64,000 bases of DNA from Papilionanthe hookeriana x Papilionanthe teres (lineage: Eukaryota; Streptophyta; Magnoliopsida; Asparagales; Orchidaceae), in NCBI GenBank assembly GCA_022702705.1, contig CM040430.1, positions 69,949,982 to 70,013,981 on the forward strand, read 5' to 3'. The position numbers were made by a program, and so were the translations under genes. Below, piece by piece: positions 45,142 to 57,200 of the stretch. The notes below the pieces were generated by a model. It saw only the letters and a program-made list of their open reading frames with translations. It had not been told where the DNA came from and did not search any database. The number at the start of each line of letters is the position of its first letter. The first letter of the stretch is position 1.

Positions 45142-47029
45142 TGATCCATGAAAAAAATACCCAATTTTATGCCTTGATTTTTGTCAAGTTTTTAAGGATA
45201 TTATGCTTTAATGAAAGGTATTTTTGTGTTTTTTGATATAGGTGATGGAAAAATGTTCAAGAAGAAAAAAAATATGAAAAAGGAGCAAAAAGGATAAAAA
45301 AGGAGCAAAAATGGAGCCAAAATACAAAATTGTCAAAATTATTGGTCTGGCGCCTAGGCGCCAGAATCCTGTGCCTAAGCGCCAGGTCTATACGGGATCT
45401 ATCAAGATTTTTGTTGACTTTTGGACGGTTATTTTGACGGTGTTAGAAGTTATTGGACCTTCTAGAAGACTGGCAGTTGTTCCTGGTTTATAGGACAGAT
45501 GATACAATGTATTTGAACGCTTAGAAACGGTTTTAATCGCGAAGAGGTGCGATCCAAAGTGAAGAGGTGCGAAGAACTGGACGCAGAGTCCGGCGCCTAG
45601 GGGCCAGATTCCGGCTCCTAGGCGCCCGACACACCTTCTAGAAGATTCATTGAATGTGGACACATTTTGAAGAGGTGCCTTGAGGAAACCCTTGAAGCCT
45701 ATAAATAGGAGGGTACTCCTTTAGAAAAAATCGACCCCCTATCTAGAGCCCCATCTAGAGAGAGAATTAGAGAGATACTTTAGGGCCACATTTTACTATC
45801 CTTCATAAATTAGCTAGTTATTTTATTTAGAGTTTGTATTAAGATTTTAAAGAGTTGGTGCTTTTAAGTCAGAAGAATTCAGAGGTTCAGTAGGAGAAAC
45901 ACTTGATATAAGTATTTGTAATTTTATTCAAAGTTTCATTATTATGTTTTGTTGTTTAAATTAAATGTGTTCTGAGTAGTTAGTTTACTTTCTCCTTTCA
46001 ATTATGAAAAGATAAATAAGATAATATAAAATTTGTTGGAGAATTAAAAACTATTTATATTTTAAAACATTGTGATGATATTAATACCGGATCTTAATTT
46101 ACTATTTAAATTGGCCATTTAAATTGTTAAAATCTATTGAACAGTTTTGATACCTAGAAGGAGATGAATTCTTAACTAGTAGATATCACATGAATCCTCG
46201 GGTAGTCAAAGGCCTTATGCGGGTTATTCAAGGTGAAGTGCAAATAAATAGGAAGATATTATATAATGGACATAGAATTGATAAGTTTTTAGAGTGACAG
46301 ACTAAATTCTTGTGATTTGGTTTATAGAGAAGGAAAGGGTCACTAGTAGGGCCGACCATAGCCACCCTTGGATATCTAGTAGTGTGAGCCTATATTAACC
46401 CATTCTACTAACAATACATCCGGACTCGATCTATAAGCTAGCCAATGTTCTTTGCACCTGGATCAAAGGGTAAAGAATATGAATGCTTATATTTGGCACA
46501 ATACCATAAATTTATATTCTCCACGAATATTATCATTATCTTAGAAAATCTTGGATTAATTGAAATGAAGAAAGTTGTTTTCTTATTGCTATTTACATCA
46601 ATCATTTCATTACTGCTTTGTTATTGCATCTAGTAAATTAAAAATATCAAATTTATAACTATAAAAGAAGTACTTAAAAATAAAATTAAAATATTTAAAA
46701 ATACATAACTCACTCCTCGTGGGATCGATATTGGGGTCTTTGTTTCAAAGCCCTATATTACTTGATACGATACTATACTTGCGTAGTACCCTTAGTGTGT
46801 AAAATATTTTTGATAAAATTATATTTATATACACTAGCCGCTATTATTATCTATTATATATATTTGAAAGCATTAATTATTATATTTGTCATCAGCGGAT
46901 TGCGGGTCAAGTTTTTGGCGCCGTTGGCGGGGATTGAATTTTTAGTACGCATATATTTAGCTTGGGTCAAGTTTTTGGCACCGTTGCCGAGGATTGAATT
47001 TTTAGTACGCATACATTTAGCGTGGGTCA
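45142..47029 (+). repeat. 3' LTR of element D (group II)
   Basis: It starts TGATCCATG right after the polypurine tract and most likely ends GGGTCA at 47024-47029. In order it contains two palindrome clusters (45349-45387 and 45591-45627), a TATA box, a GA-rich leader, the GGCCGACCATAGCCACCC block, the CGATACTATACTTGCG block and two tandem primer-site-like units (46916-46933, 46976-46993). Length is about 1.89 kb. The presence of primer-like units here means the LTR itself includes them, unless a fragment of internal sequence follows the LTR. Confidence 0.8.
45699..45708 (+). promoter_or_regulatory. LTR TATA box (element D)
   Basis: CTATAAATAG in GAAGCCTATAAATAGGAGGG. The truncated 5' LTR lacks this part, so this is the only promoter left to element D, and it points out of the element toward 47 kb. 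Confidence 0.75.
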
Positions 47030-47030
47030 C

Positions 47031-47102
47031 GGCGCCATGTCAACCTAGGAAGATCTGAAGCCCCACGAGGCGCCATGTCAACCTAGGAAGATTTGAAGCC
47101 CC
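47031..47102 (+). repeat. Tandem 34-bp duplication beside element D
   Basis: Copies at 47031-47064 and 47069-47102 differ at one base. They begin GGCGCCATGTCAACCTAGGA. This directly follows the LTR end and may be a duplication at the insertion point. Confidence 0.85.
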
Positions 47103-50100
47103 GTGCAGCGCGCTCTCATTCGACGTCGTCTTCCACCTCAGCTCCATGCGGCCTGCGGTTCATGTCTCATTCCCTGGTCCGACGCAATCTAGATTGTTCA
47201 TTCGATACACGCGCGAATGGACGATATCCATTTATCGTCCCCGAGAGCCGTCCACACTAAAACCTTAAGATCTCCCTCATTTCTCCACCAAATTTCATGT
47301 TCTTATGCTCTATGGATTTGTCTCAACAAGACGCACACATCTATACGACTAACATGCTATGAAATTGAGCCAAACAAAATGGAGAATTCACAAAAGCTCG
47401 GGAGGAAGAAGAGATCCATACCTTTGCTCTGAGAAGTGAAGCTTCAATCAGAGAGTTGTGGCACCTTCGATTGAACCTAAGGAAGCTCCAGACTAAGTCT
47501 CTGGCTCTGGTGAATTACATAGACCCGATTTCCACCAAGCCCAATTTCAAAGCTTGGCTGATAGAGAGAATGGCTGGCCTAGAGAGGGGGCTTTTGCTAG
47601 GGAACTTCTTCTCTTGGTCTGGTGAAGGTATAGAGTCATTCAATTTGGGGATTGGCGCACTGTGGTGAAGTGCCCTGGATTTAGGCTTGAAATTGAACTC
47701 AGAAATTGAGCTCATAGAAGGGAAATTAGGGCTGGATTTCAGTGGGGATCAATTGCTCTATGCTAGGAGAAGGGTCTGGAATGATTTTGGCAGAGTTTTG
47801 GTATGGTTTGGTTCAGCACCTTATTTGGATGAGAGGTGGTGGGGCTTAAATAAACATGGCTGGAGGGCTTCACAGGAGGGTTTGAAGGCTTGGATCAGCT
47901 GCTCAGGGCAAGGGAAGAACAGCTGCAGTGACCATTGTCTATGGGACAGCTCAGCCAATTTAATTTTTGAATCAAATGGGTGCTCTCGACCTGGTGTTTT
48001 CCGGCAGCTGGGGTGGTGATCCAGCTAGGGTCAGGTCACCATCTGAATCAGTGGGATCAGAGGTTGAGTTTGGTGCAAGCAATGGGTATTGGCCATGTGA
48101 AAAGAGGTTTGATTTAAATGGTATGGGGAAGAGCTCATTTTGGGCTTGGTTTGGTCAACTCATGGAAATGGGCTTGGTGCACCCTCCCATGACCTGGTTT
48201 TGGGTTGAGGGAATCATTTGGGTCAGCCAAGGGAAGGTGGTGAGGTCTCTATCCATGGTGATGTAGCTAAGCTTGGTTTAGAGTGTGACATGAATAAGGT
48301 TAAAAAGGATTATTGAAGGATTAAGAAAGAGCCTCCTCCTTTTGCCATTAATGGCTTAGTGATGTGTAAAGGGGCTCCCATGGCTTGCATGTGGCTTATG
48401 CATGGCTCCATGGCTCCATTTGGCTTAGGGATGGCTTGGCTTGATTTCATGGAAGTGGGTTTTAACATTTTTGGCATTCTTGTGAAATTTGTCATGAGGC
48501 TTAGTTTAGAAAAATTTGATAATGAATTTGAACTTAGGGAGTGATTTCAGATCAAAGGGATGATGAGGGAAAATTTCATGTGGGCTTTAGAGCCAATTTT
48601 GGGCTTTTGGATTTGATGAAAGATGGGCTTTTAAATGTCTTATGGAAGTAGGCTTTTAAGTTTCAAAATGAACTTTTTGATGAAAATTTTGTAAACGATT
48701 ATGCCAAATAAATGTTGCATTTAATTTAGGGATGTGTTATGAAAATTTTAGAAAAGATTTGGTGTCATTTGGAGTTGAAATGGGTTTAATTTGGGTCTCT
48801 CTAATAATAGGGTCAAAGTGGGTCAAATTAGGCTAACTTGGGTTAAGGTTGGGCTAATGTTGGTTTTGATGTAAAATTAATGTTGTGAAATGTTTATGGA
48901 GGTGTAACAAACAGTTCCTAACTTTTGTTGGGTCTTAATTTTAGGATTTCGGCTTGTTTGGGTTCATGATTGGTTTAGGCCAACTTAGGAAATTTTGGCT
49001 TGGGTTAGGCTTGGATGAAGTTTGAGTTTAAATTTGCGGAAAATCAAGTTAGTGTTTTGTTTGTGGGGGTGTTGGGAAGGTTTTAGAAAAGATTTGGGGC
49101 TAATTGGAGTTGAGTTGGGTTGGTTTGGGCTAAGTTTAGGTCATGGGCCAAAATTGGGCTTTAAGCTTCAAATTGAAATTGGATCCACATGTTAATAAAA
49201 TTGGATTTGGATTTGGTTTAAATTGATATTGGGGATATTGAATTGAAGTTTTGAATTGAATTGGATCAAAATTGGGATCAATTGGGTTGATTTGGTTTGA
49301 CATTGGGTTCATTTAAGTTAAAAAGGATCAAAGTAGGGGTTTTGGTAAAAGTGGGCTAAATTGACAAAATTAGCCTATGGTGTAGTTGAACAAAATGAAA
49401 TTGGGAATATTTGAGATTTTTTGAAATTTTCTGAGAATTTTTGGATTTTTTGGATTTTTGGGCTAAAGAGGGCATTTTAGGTGTTTGGAGGGTATTTTTG
49501 GAATTTTTTTGGAAATTTTGGTGTCTTTGACTATGGATGATCAATTTGAGTAGTTGAAAATGTTTAGGATTGATTTTGAGGAATTTTTGGTAATTTAGGA
49601 AGTTTTGCAAATTTTGGGCAATTTCAATGGCATTTGGTAGGTTTGGTGGGTTTAGGGCCCCGAGGGTCAAAATTGAAATTTGGGAAAAATGAATATTAAT
49701 TAGGTTTGTAGGAAATGAAACCATTTTGGTTGAGCCATGAAGCCATATTAAGCTCACAAGAACCATGAGATGACTCACTTAGACATTCACTATGTTGTTC
49801 CTAACCCTCTTAGCCAGGGGCTTAGGGGTTAAGGTCCATCCATAGGAATTACCTACATGAGTCAGGAAGCCAAATTAGGTATAGGTGTGTTTTTTAGGGT
49901 TTTAGGATGTGTGTGAGAGTGTGGTGTGTGCAAGCTTACCCTCACCAGGACCAGACCATCCAGGGTAATCCTAAGGCAAAAGAGTCCTATAGGAGACTCA
50001 TCCTTTAAACCTCCACATTTGATTTTAACCCTCTAAGTGGCTTAGGGATTTACAATCAAACTTGTGGGGTTTGAAGGGAGCCAAGAAGTGTTTGAATTTC

Positions 50101-50227
50101 TAAGTGATGGGTCCCATTTGTAGTCCTCTAAGATAGTCAAGGAGAAGCCCTATGGCTAGATCCTAAGTACTAAGGAGAGAGAAGAGAAAAGACCTCATCA
50201 AAAATGAGGTCAACAAATGGACCCCCA
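47103..50227. other. Unassigned region, no gene supported
   Basis: The left part (47.1-47.5 kb) has more C and G, including CGTCGTC-type sequence. From 48.6 to 49.7 kb the plus strand is rich in GGGTT and TTTGGG. Open frames of 60-140 codons exist, but none shows a recognisable domain and their composition looks like noncoding DNA. It could be the LTR or leader of a large, old retroelement. Confidence 0.4.
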
Positions 50228-50850
50228 ATAGGTATCAATCTCGAAAGAGAATCGGAATTTGGTACCGACCTCAAAAGGAGAGAATTGGAATTTGTTACCA
50301 GTCTCAAAATAGAGAATTGAAATTTGGTATCAATCTCGAAAGAGAATCGGAATTTGGTACCAACCTCGAAAGGAGATAACTGGAATTTGGTACTAGTCTC
50401 GAAAGAGAGAATTGAAATTTAGTATGAATCTCGGAAAGATAATTGGAATTTAGTACCGACCTCAAAAGTAGAGAACTGGAATTTGGTACCAGTCTCGAAA
50501 GAGAGAATTGAAATTTAGTATCAATCTCGGAAAGAGAATCAGAATTTGGTACCGACCTCGAAAAGAGAGAACTGGAATTTGGTACCAGTCTCAAAAGGGA
50601 GAATTGAAATTTAGTATCAATCTCAGAAAGAGAGTCGGAATTTGGTACCGACCTCGAAAGGAGAGAACTAGAATTTGGTACCAGTCTTGAAAGAGAGATT
50701 TGAAATTTGGTATCAATCTCGGAAAGAGAGTCGGAATTTGGTACCGACCTCGAAAGGAGAGAATTGGAATTTGGTACCAGTCTCGAAAGGGATAATTGAA
50801 ATTTGGTATCAATCTTGGAAAGAGAGGATTAAAATTTAGTATCAATCCCA
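50228..50850. repeat. Higher-order minisatellite, 96-bp unit of three 32-bp subunits
   Basis: TATCAATCTCGGAAAGAG-type starts occur at 50233, 50328, 50423, 50519, 50615, 50711 and 50807: a spacing of 95-96 bp. Inside each unit, three related subunits of about 32 bp (variants of GGAATTTGGTACCGACCTCG) alternate in fixed order. A last start at 50839 follows after one 32-bp step. About 6.5 units in total. Confidence 0.92.
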
Positions 50851-51771
50851 GAAGTTTGTATTTGATTCGGTTATGAAGATTTTGTGGAGATTTTAGTTTA
50901 GTGGAAAATTGGAATGAGACATGAAAGTGTTTCACATCCCAAGAGAGTCGATCAAGGTTTGATTATTTGGCAAAGGATATGAATCCATGCCATCAAAACC
51001 AAATCAAAAATTTTCGTGGTTCTGTGTCAGTAGACTCAGTCGAGCTTCTCAAAAGAGGGAAGGAAACACGAAGAGTCAAAAAGATTTGAGAACAGCCGAA
51101 GGCTGGGGATTTCAGATTTGGGAATTTGTTTTAGTTGTTTGTTGTGATTTGATTTTAACTTGATTTTCAATTTAGAGTTCACATTTATTTGGAGTTTATT
51201 TTAACATTCGGATTTTTAAGAGAGTTCTCATTTATTTTTATTTCTTTCCTCGTTCTTTGTTCGAAGTTCATTTAACTTAATGGTGTTTCCCAGTCAATTT
51301 GCACAAAAGAGGTAAAGGTAAAACATGACATGGTCATTTCCATTCCAATTTGTTGAAAATACATCATACATCTTGATCCAAAACATGATGATATTTTCAT
51401 TGACAATCCAGTATCTCATACAATCCATATAAATCCAAAACGGATTATGTAAGATTCTTGCAAGTTTCTTCTAAAAACATCTGTCGAAATCCATGTCTGA
51501 ATAGTAAGATACATGGATAATAACATCACCTTCCAAGCCATCCTTGGCAGGAATTGCTGTTCCAATGTGCATTGGAGGTGTGCTATTTCCCATGAAACTC
51601 ACAGGTCGTAGGGTCTAAGACTCTCTAACTCTAGATCTGGCTTAAAGTGGAAAGGCATTTTCCTGTCGGCCATCCTTCTGAAAGTGATGGAGATCCACTC
51701 AACAGCACTCTTGAGAAGCAATGTTTTGCTATGTTGGCTCCATTCCCTTTTAACACCAAGATGGAACCTAC
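50851..51771. other. Unassigned region up to element E
   Basis: No supportable gene. It ends in CCTAC directly before the element E LTR; these five bases are the left half of any target-site duplication, whose right half lies beyond the window. Confidence 0.45.
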
Positions 51772-53601
51772 TGATCCAAGAAAAAATACCTATTTTTATG
51801 CTTTGATTTTTTATTAAATTTTAAGGATATTATGCTTTAATGAAAAGTATTTTTGAGTTTTTGGATGTAGGTGACACAAAAATGTTCAAGAAGGAGAATA
51901 ATATGAAAAAGGAGAAAAAAGGAGCAAAAATGGAGCCAAAATGCAATATTGTCGAAATTACTGGCCTGGCACCTAGTCCCAGAGTCCGGTGCCTAAGCGC
52001 CAGCTTGATACAGAAAACTGTTAAGTTTTTTACGACTTTTGGGCGGTTATTTTGATGGTATAAGCGGTTATTGGACCTTCTAGAAGACTGGCAGTTGTTC
52101 CTGATTTATAGGACATGTGATACAATGTATTTGGATGCTTCAAAACGGTTTTAATCGCGAAGAGGTACGATCCAAAGTGAAGAGGTGTGAAGAACTGGAA
52201 GCGGTGTCCTGCGCCTAGGCGACAGATTCCGGCCCCTAGGCGCCATACACACCTTCTAGAAGATTCATTGAATTTGGACACATTTTGAAGAGGTGCCTTG
52301 AGGCAACCCTTGAAGCCTATAAATAGGAGGGTATTCCTTCAGAGAAAAACACCCCATCTACCTCTCCATATCTAGAGTCCTATCTAGAGAGAGAATTAGA
52401 GAGATCATATTAGGGCCACCTTTTTACTTTCCTTCATAAATTAGTGAGTTTATTTTAGAGTTTGTATTTAGATTTTGAAAGAGTTGGTGCATCTGCAGTT
52501 CATTACGCTGTGGAGTCAGTAAGAATCAAAAGTTCAGTAGGAGAAACATCTAAGATAAGTATTTTTATTTTGATTCAAAGTTTATTTATTATGTTTTGTT
52601 ATTTAATTTCAATGTGTTCTGAGTAGTTACTTTACTTTCTCCTTTCAATTATGAAAAGATAAATAAGATAATACAAAATTTGTCGGAGAATTAAAAATCA
52701 TATATTTTCAAAACATTGTGATGATATTAATACCAGTTCTTAATTTATTATTTAAATTGGCCATTTAAATTGTTAAAACTTGTTGAAGAGAAGGAGATAA
52801 ATTCTTAACTTATAGATATCACATGAATCCTTGGGTAGTCGAAGGCCTTGTGCGGGTTATTCAAGGTGAAGTGCAAATAAATAGGAAGATATTATATAAT
52901 GGGCGTAGAATTGATAAGTTTTTAGAGTGGCATACTATATTCTTGTGATTTGGTTTATAGAAAAGGAAAGGGTTACTAGTATGGCCGACCATAGCCACCC
53001 TTGGACATCTAGTAGTGTGAGCCTAGAATAACCCATTCTACTAACAATACATCCGGACCTGATCTATAGGCTAGCCAATGTTCTTTGCACCTGGATCAAA
53101 GGGTAAAGAATATGAATGCTTCTATTTGGCACAATACCATAAATTTATATTCTCCACAAATATTATCATTATCTTAGAAAATCTTGGATTAATTGAAAGA
53201 GAGAAAGTTGTTTTCTTATTGTTATTTACATCAATTATTTTATTTCTGCTTTATTATTGCATCTAGTAAATTAAAGATATTTTATTTTTAATTATAAAAG
53301 AAATACTTTAAAATAAAAATATTTAAAGATCTATAACTCTCTCCTCGTGGGAACGATATCGGGGTCTTTGTTTCAAAGCCCTATTTTACTCGAAACGATA
53401 CGTATACTTGCGTAGAAACCCCTAGCGTGTAAAATATTTTCCATAAAATTATATTTATATACACTAGTTGCTATTATTATTTATAACATATATTTTTGAA
53501 AGCATTAATTAGTATGTTGATCTTCAGAGGACTTCGGGTCAAGTTTTTGGCACCGTTGCCGGGGAAGAAGATTTTAGTACGCATATATTTATATCGGGTC
53601 A
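51772..53601 (+). repeat. 5' LTR of element E (group II), complete
   Basis: It starts TGATCCAAGAAAAAATACC at 51772 against unrelated flanking DNA, which fixes the LTR start. It ends GGGTCA at 53596-53601, just before the second primer site. It contains palindrome clusters near 51966-52002 (worn) and 52208-52243, a TATA box, the CATAGCCACCCTTGGACATC block and GATACGTATACTTGCG. About 1.83 kb. Confidence 0.85.
52319..52328 (+). promoter_or_regulatory. LTR TATA box (element E)
   Basis: TATAAATAGG in GAAGCCTATAAATAGGAGGG. Its sequence and distance from the LTR start agree with element D. Unlike D, this promoter faces its own gag. Confidence 0.75.
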
Positions 53602-53625
53602 AGTTTTTGGCGCCGTTGCTGGGGA
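53548..53625 (+). promoter_or_regulatory. Tandem tRNA-Asp primer-binding-site copies (element E)
   Basis: TGGCACCGTTGCCGGGGA at 53548-53565 and TGGCGCCGTTGCTGGGGA at 53608-53625, 60 bp apart, each preceded by CGGGTCAAGTTTT. Each has one mismatch to the tRNA-Asp complement, at different positions. Confidence 0.87.
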
Positions 53626-53752
53626 GAGCAGAGGCAAACTTTTAGTTTTTAAGTATTTTAATTTTATTCATTTTTCTTTATTAATAAAAAAACAACAAAA
53701 AAACATATATATAATAATAATATTTATTTTAATTCTTGCTAATTGACTTTTT

Positions 53753-55344
53753 ATGCGTAGTTCTAGATCTGAAGGATTATTACCTTTAGATTGTGAATTA
53801 GAAAGAACTGTTAGAAGAATTAAAAAAGTAAAAAAATTTCAAAAATTTCAAGAAATGACTAATTTACATAACAATTTACAAAATCCAATTGAAATTAATG
53901 ATCAAAATGTTTATAAACCATTAAGGGATTATGCTAACCCTACAGTTGATGAACTTCATAGTAGTATTCAAATACCCACTGTAGATGCTAATTCTTTTGA
54001 GCTTAAACTGTCTATTATTCAAATGGTTCAAAAAGATCAATTTGGTGGAACACCAAATGAGGATCCAAATTTACAACTTGCTAGTTTTTTAGAACTTTGT
54101 GCTACCTTTAAATATAATAATGTTTCTGATGATGCTATTAGGCTTAGACTCTTTCCTTTTTCTTTAAGAGATAAAGCAAAGATGTGGCTGAACTCATTAG
54201 CAACATGTTCTATTAAAACATGGGCTGAAATGACACAAAAATTCCTTGCTAAATATTTTCTTCCTTCTAAAACTGCTAAATTAAGAAATGATATTACTTC
54301 ATTTAGTCAATTTGACGGGGAGACAATTTATGAAACTTGGGAAAGATTTAAAGAACTATTAAGAAAATGTCCTCATCATGCTTTACTTGATTGGTTAATT
54401 ATTCAAACATTTTATAATGGATTAATTAGATCTTTAAAATCAATTATTGATGCTCGTTACTTGGAGGTTCTTTAATGTCTAAATCATTTGAAGAAGCTTA
54501 CACTTTAATTGAAGAAATGGCTAACAATAATTTTCAATGGCCTTCTAAAAGGATTAATCCTAAATGGATGGCAAGTATTCATGATAATGAAGTCTTTTCT
54601 ATTTTAGCTTCACAAATAGCAGCAATGTCTAAGAAATTAGATAGTTTTGCTATTAATATATCACATAATAACTCTGCTAATATTGAAGATTCTCAAACTA
54701 TTGAAACTATATAAGCTATGGATAGTAAAAATAATCCTTATTCAAATTATTATAATCCTGGATGGAAAAATCATCCTAATTTTAACTGGAATAATTCACA
54801 ACAATGGGGTAATAATCAATCTCATCCCACTAGAAATTGGAATAATCAAGTTAATTCAAACTAGAAACCACCTGGATTTAACAATCAACAGAAAAAGTTA
54901 TCTATAGAAGAATTAATTCAACAACTAAGTAATCAATTACAAAATCAAAACACTGATATTCGTAATATTGAGAATCAAATGGGACAAATCGCTAATTTAA
55001 TTAATTATAGACTCCCGAGAACACTTCCTAGTAATGTTGAAATCAATCCAAAAGAAACTGGAAAAGAACATGAACATGTTAAAGTTGTACATCTTAGAAG
55101 TGGAAATGAATTAAAAGAAAGAATGCAAAATGAAATTGAAAATGAGATTGAAGTTGAAGAGATTGAAAAATTTAAAGAAACTCCTTCTCCTAATAAAGAT
55201 CAAATTGATATTTCTATTAATATGGAAGTTGAAAAACCACCACTACCTTTTCCTCAAAGACATAAACAGCAGAAGCTTGATCATCAATTTTCTAAGTTCT
55301 TTGAAATTTTTAAGAAACTTACTATAAGCATACCTTTTTCTTAA
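53753..55344 (+). pseudogene. Athila gag (element E), broken
   Basis: It starts MRSSRSEGLLPLDCELERT at 53753 and is open for 240 codons through the capsid core (L-R-D-K-A-K-M-W-L-N-S-L, K-F-L-A-K-Y-F-L-P-S-K-T) and C-P-H-H-A-L-L-D-W-L-I-I-Q-T-F-Y-N-G-L. A frameshift near 54450 (CGTTACTTGGAGG for GCTGCTGGAAG) ends it. The next piece, 54475-54714, ends at a TAA that replaces CAA of element D. A TAG near 54862 follows. 54979-55344 holds the Q-M-G-Q-I-A-N block and the final P-L-P-F-P-Q-R. About 530 codons when aligned, which is normal for Athila gag. Confidence 0.88.
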
Positions 55345-56200
55345 GCTTTGGAACAGATGACAACTTATGCAAAATTTATGAAAGACATTTTAAGTAAGAA
55401 ACGAAGATTTGAAGCTTTTGAAACTGTTGCATTAAGTGAAGAATGTAGTGCAATAATTCAAAAGAAATTACCTAAAAAACATAAAGATCATGGAAGTTTT
55501 ACTATACCTTGTGCTATTAGAGAAAAGTTTTATGGAAAAGCTCTATGCGATTTAGGAGCAAGTATTAATCTCATGCCATTTTCTATTTTTCAAAGGTTGA
55601 ATTTAGAAGAGATTACTCCCACCACTGTAACCCTTCAGTTAGCTGATAGATCTATCACTTACCATAAAGGAGTTATAGAGGATGTTCTTGTTAAAGTAGA
55701 TAAATTAATCTTCCCTGTAGACTTCATTGTACTTGATATGGAAGAAGATAAAAAAAATACCTATTATTTTAGGGAGACCTTTTCTAGCGACCAGACGAGC
55801 TATGACTGATGTGCAAAAAGGAGAATTAACCATGAGAGTTAATGATCAAGAGATTAAATTTAATGTCCTTAAATCAATGAAGTACCCTGACAAAGAAAAA
55901 TGTTATCGAATGGATATAATTGATTATTTAATTAAGAAACATTATCAAGAAAATGTAAAGTCATTTCTGAATAAAAATTTGAATTATTAACCGATGAAGA
56001 TGAAGAACTAAAAGAAGAAGAAACTCATTATATTAAAGATAATTGGGAAACTTTGGATATAACTCAAAATGATATACTTTTACCCTCAATTAAAAAAGCC
56101 CCCGAACTCGGAATTAAAAATGTTACCTTCACATTTAAAGTATGCATTTCTGGGAAATTCATTAACTTTACCTGTTATTATTTCTTCTGAGCTAAGTAAA
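55345..56200 (+). pseudogene. Athila protease and linker (element E), broken
   Basis: The open piece 55348-55809 has M-T-T-Y-A-K-F-M-K-D-I-L, L-S-E-E-C-S-A-I-I-Q-K-K-L-P and ALCDLGASINLMP. A frameshift in an A-run near 55750 moves the I-I-L-G-R-P-F-L-A block to the piece 55727-55990 (M-K-Y-P-D-K-E-K-C-Y-R-M). Another shift near 55960 and a third near 56105 lead into 56069-56512, where the linker ends. Confidence 0.87.
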
Positions 56201-57200
56201 GACCAAGAAGAAAAATTGATAGGAGTGTTAAAGAATTATATGAAAGCATTTGGTTGGACAATTGTTGACATAAGAGGAATAAGCCCGTCCATTTGTATGC
56301 ATAGAATTTTAATTGAAGAAAATTTTAAACCTACTATTGAACCGCAAAGAAGATTAAATCCTATCATGAAAGAGGTTGTTAAAAAAGAAATTGTTAAATG
56401 GTTAGATGCTGGTATTATTTATCCTATTTTGGATAGCCAATGGGTAAGTCCTATTTATTGTGTTCCAAAGGAAGGAGGAGTAACTGTCATTATCAATAAA
56501 AAAATGAACTAATTCCTACAAGACAAGTTACTGGATGGCGAATTTGCATTGATTATAGGAAATTAAATGACGCCACTAGAAAGGATCATTTTCCTTTACC
56601 TTTCTTGGATCAAATACTTGAGAAATTCGCGGGACACTAATATTTCTGTTTTCTGGATGGATATTATGGTTATCATCAATTACCTGTCGCTCCTGAGGAC
56701 CAAGAGAAAACAACATTTATAAGTCCTTATGGAACATTTGCCTTTAGAAGAATGCCTTTTGGTTTATGTAATGCACCTACAACTTTTCAAAGATGTATGA
56801 TGTCAATATTTTGTGATTTGATTGACAAAGGAATTGAAATATTCATGGGCGATTTTTCAGTTTTTGGAACTTCTTTTGAGTCTTGTTTGGAAAGTATTTC
56901 CAAAATTCTGAAAAGATGTGAAGAAACAAACTTAGTTCTTAACTGGGAAAAATGTCAATTCATGGTCACAGAAGGCATTGTACTTGGTCACAAGATTTCA
57001 CAAAAAGGGATGGAAATAGATCAAGCAAAAGTGAAAATTATTGCTGAATTACAAGCACCTACTACTGTTACTAATGTGAGAAGTTTTCTTGGTCATGCTG
57101 GATTTTATAGAATATATGTAAAGGATTTTTCTAAAATTGCTAAACCTCTTTTTCATTTATTGAAAAAAGATGCTAAATTTGAATTTAACAAAGATTGTGT
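56201..57200 (+). pseudogene. Athila reverse transcriptase (element E), catalytic Asp to Gly
   Basis: RT blocks begin in 56069-56512 (E-P-Q-R-R-L-N-P-I-M-K-E-V-V-K-K-E). An extra A near 56505 shifts the frame, and a TAA near 56638 interrupts the G-H-x-Y-F-C-F-L-D-G block. The open frame 56752-57702 then carries M-P-F-G-L-C-N-A-P-T-T-F-Q-R. The catalytic block reads F-M-G-D-F-S-V-F-G: the first Asp of the xxDD pair is Gly (GGC at 56848-56850; element D has GAC). The RT could not work even without the frame breaks. Confidence 0.9.

Noticed and set aside
50304..50594. Repetitive minus-strand protein (R-L-V-P-N-S-S-S-L type) across the minisatellite
   Set aside because: A 96-bp period is a multiple of three, so open frames with repeated peptides arise automatically; no start context or flanking coding signal supports a gene.
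50228..50850. Regular repeats considered as a CRISPR array
   Set aside because: Units are contiguous, with no unique spacers, and the genome is eukaryotic.
53608..53625. The 18-base tRNA-Asp match considered as part of a tRNA gene
   Set aside because: Only the 3' end complement is present, directly after an LTR; there is no cloverleaf, so it is a primer-binding site.
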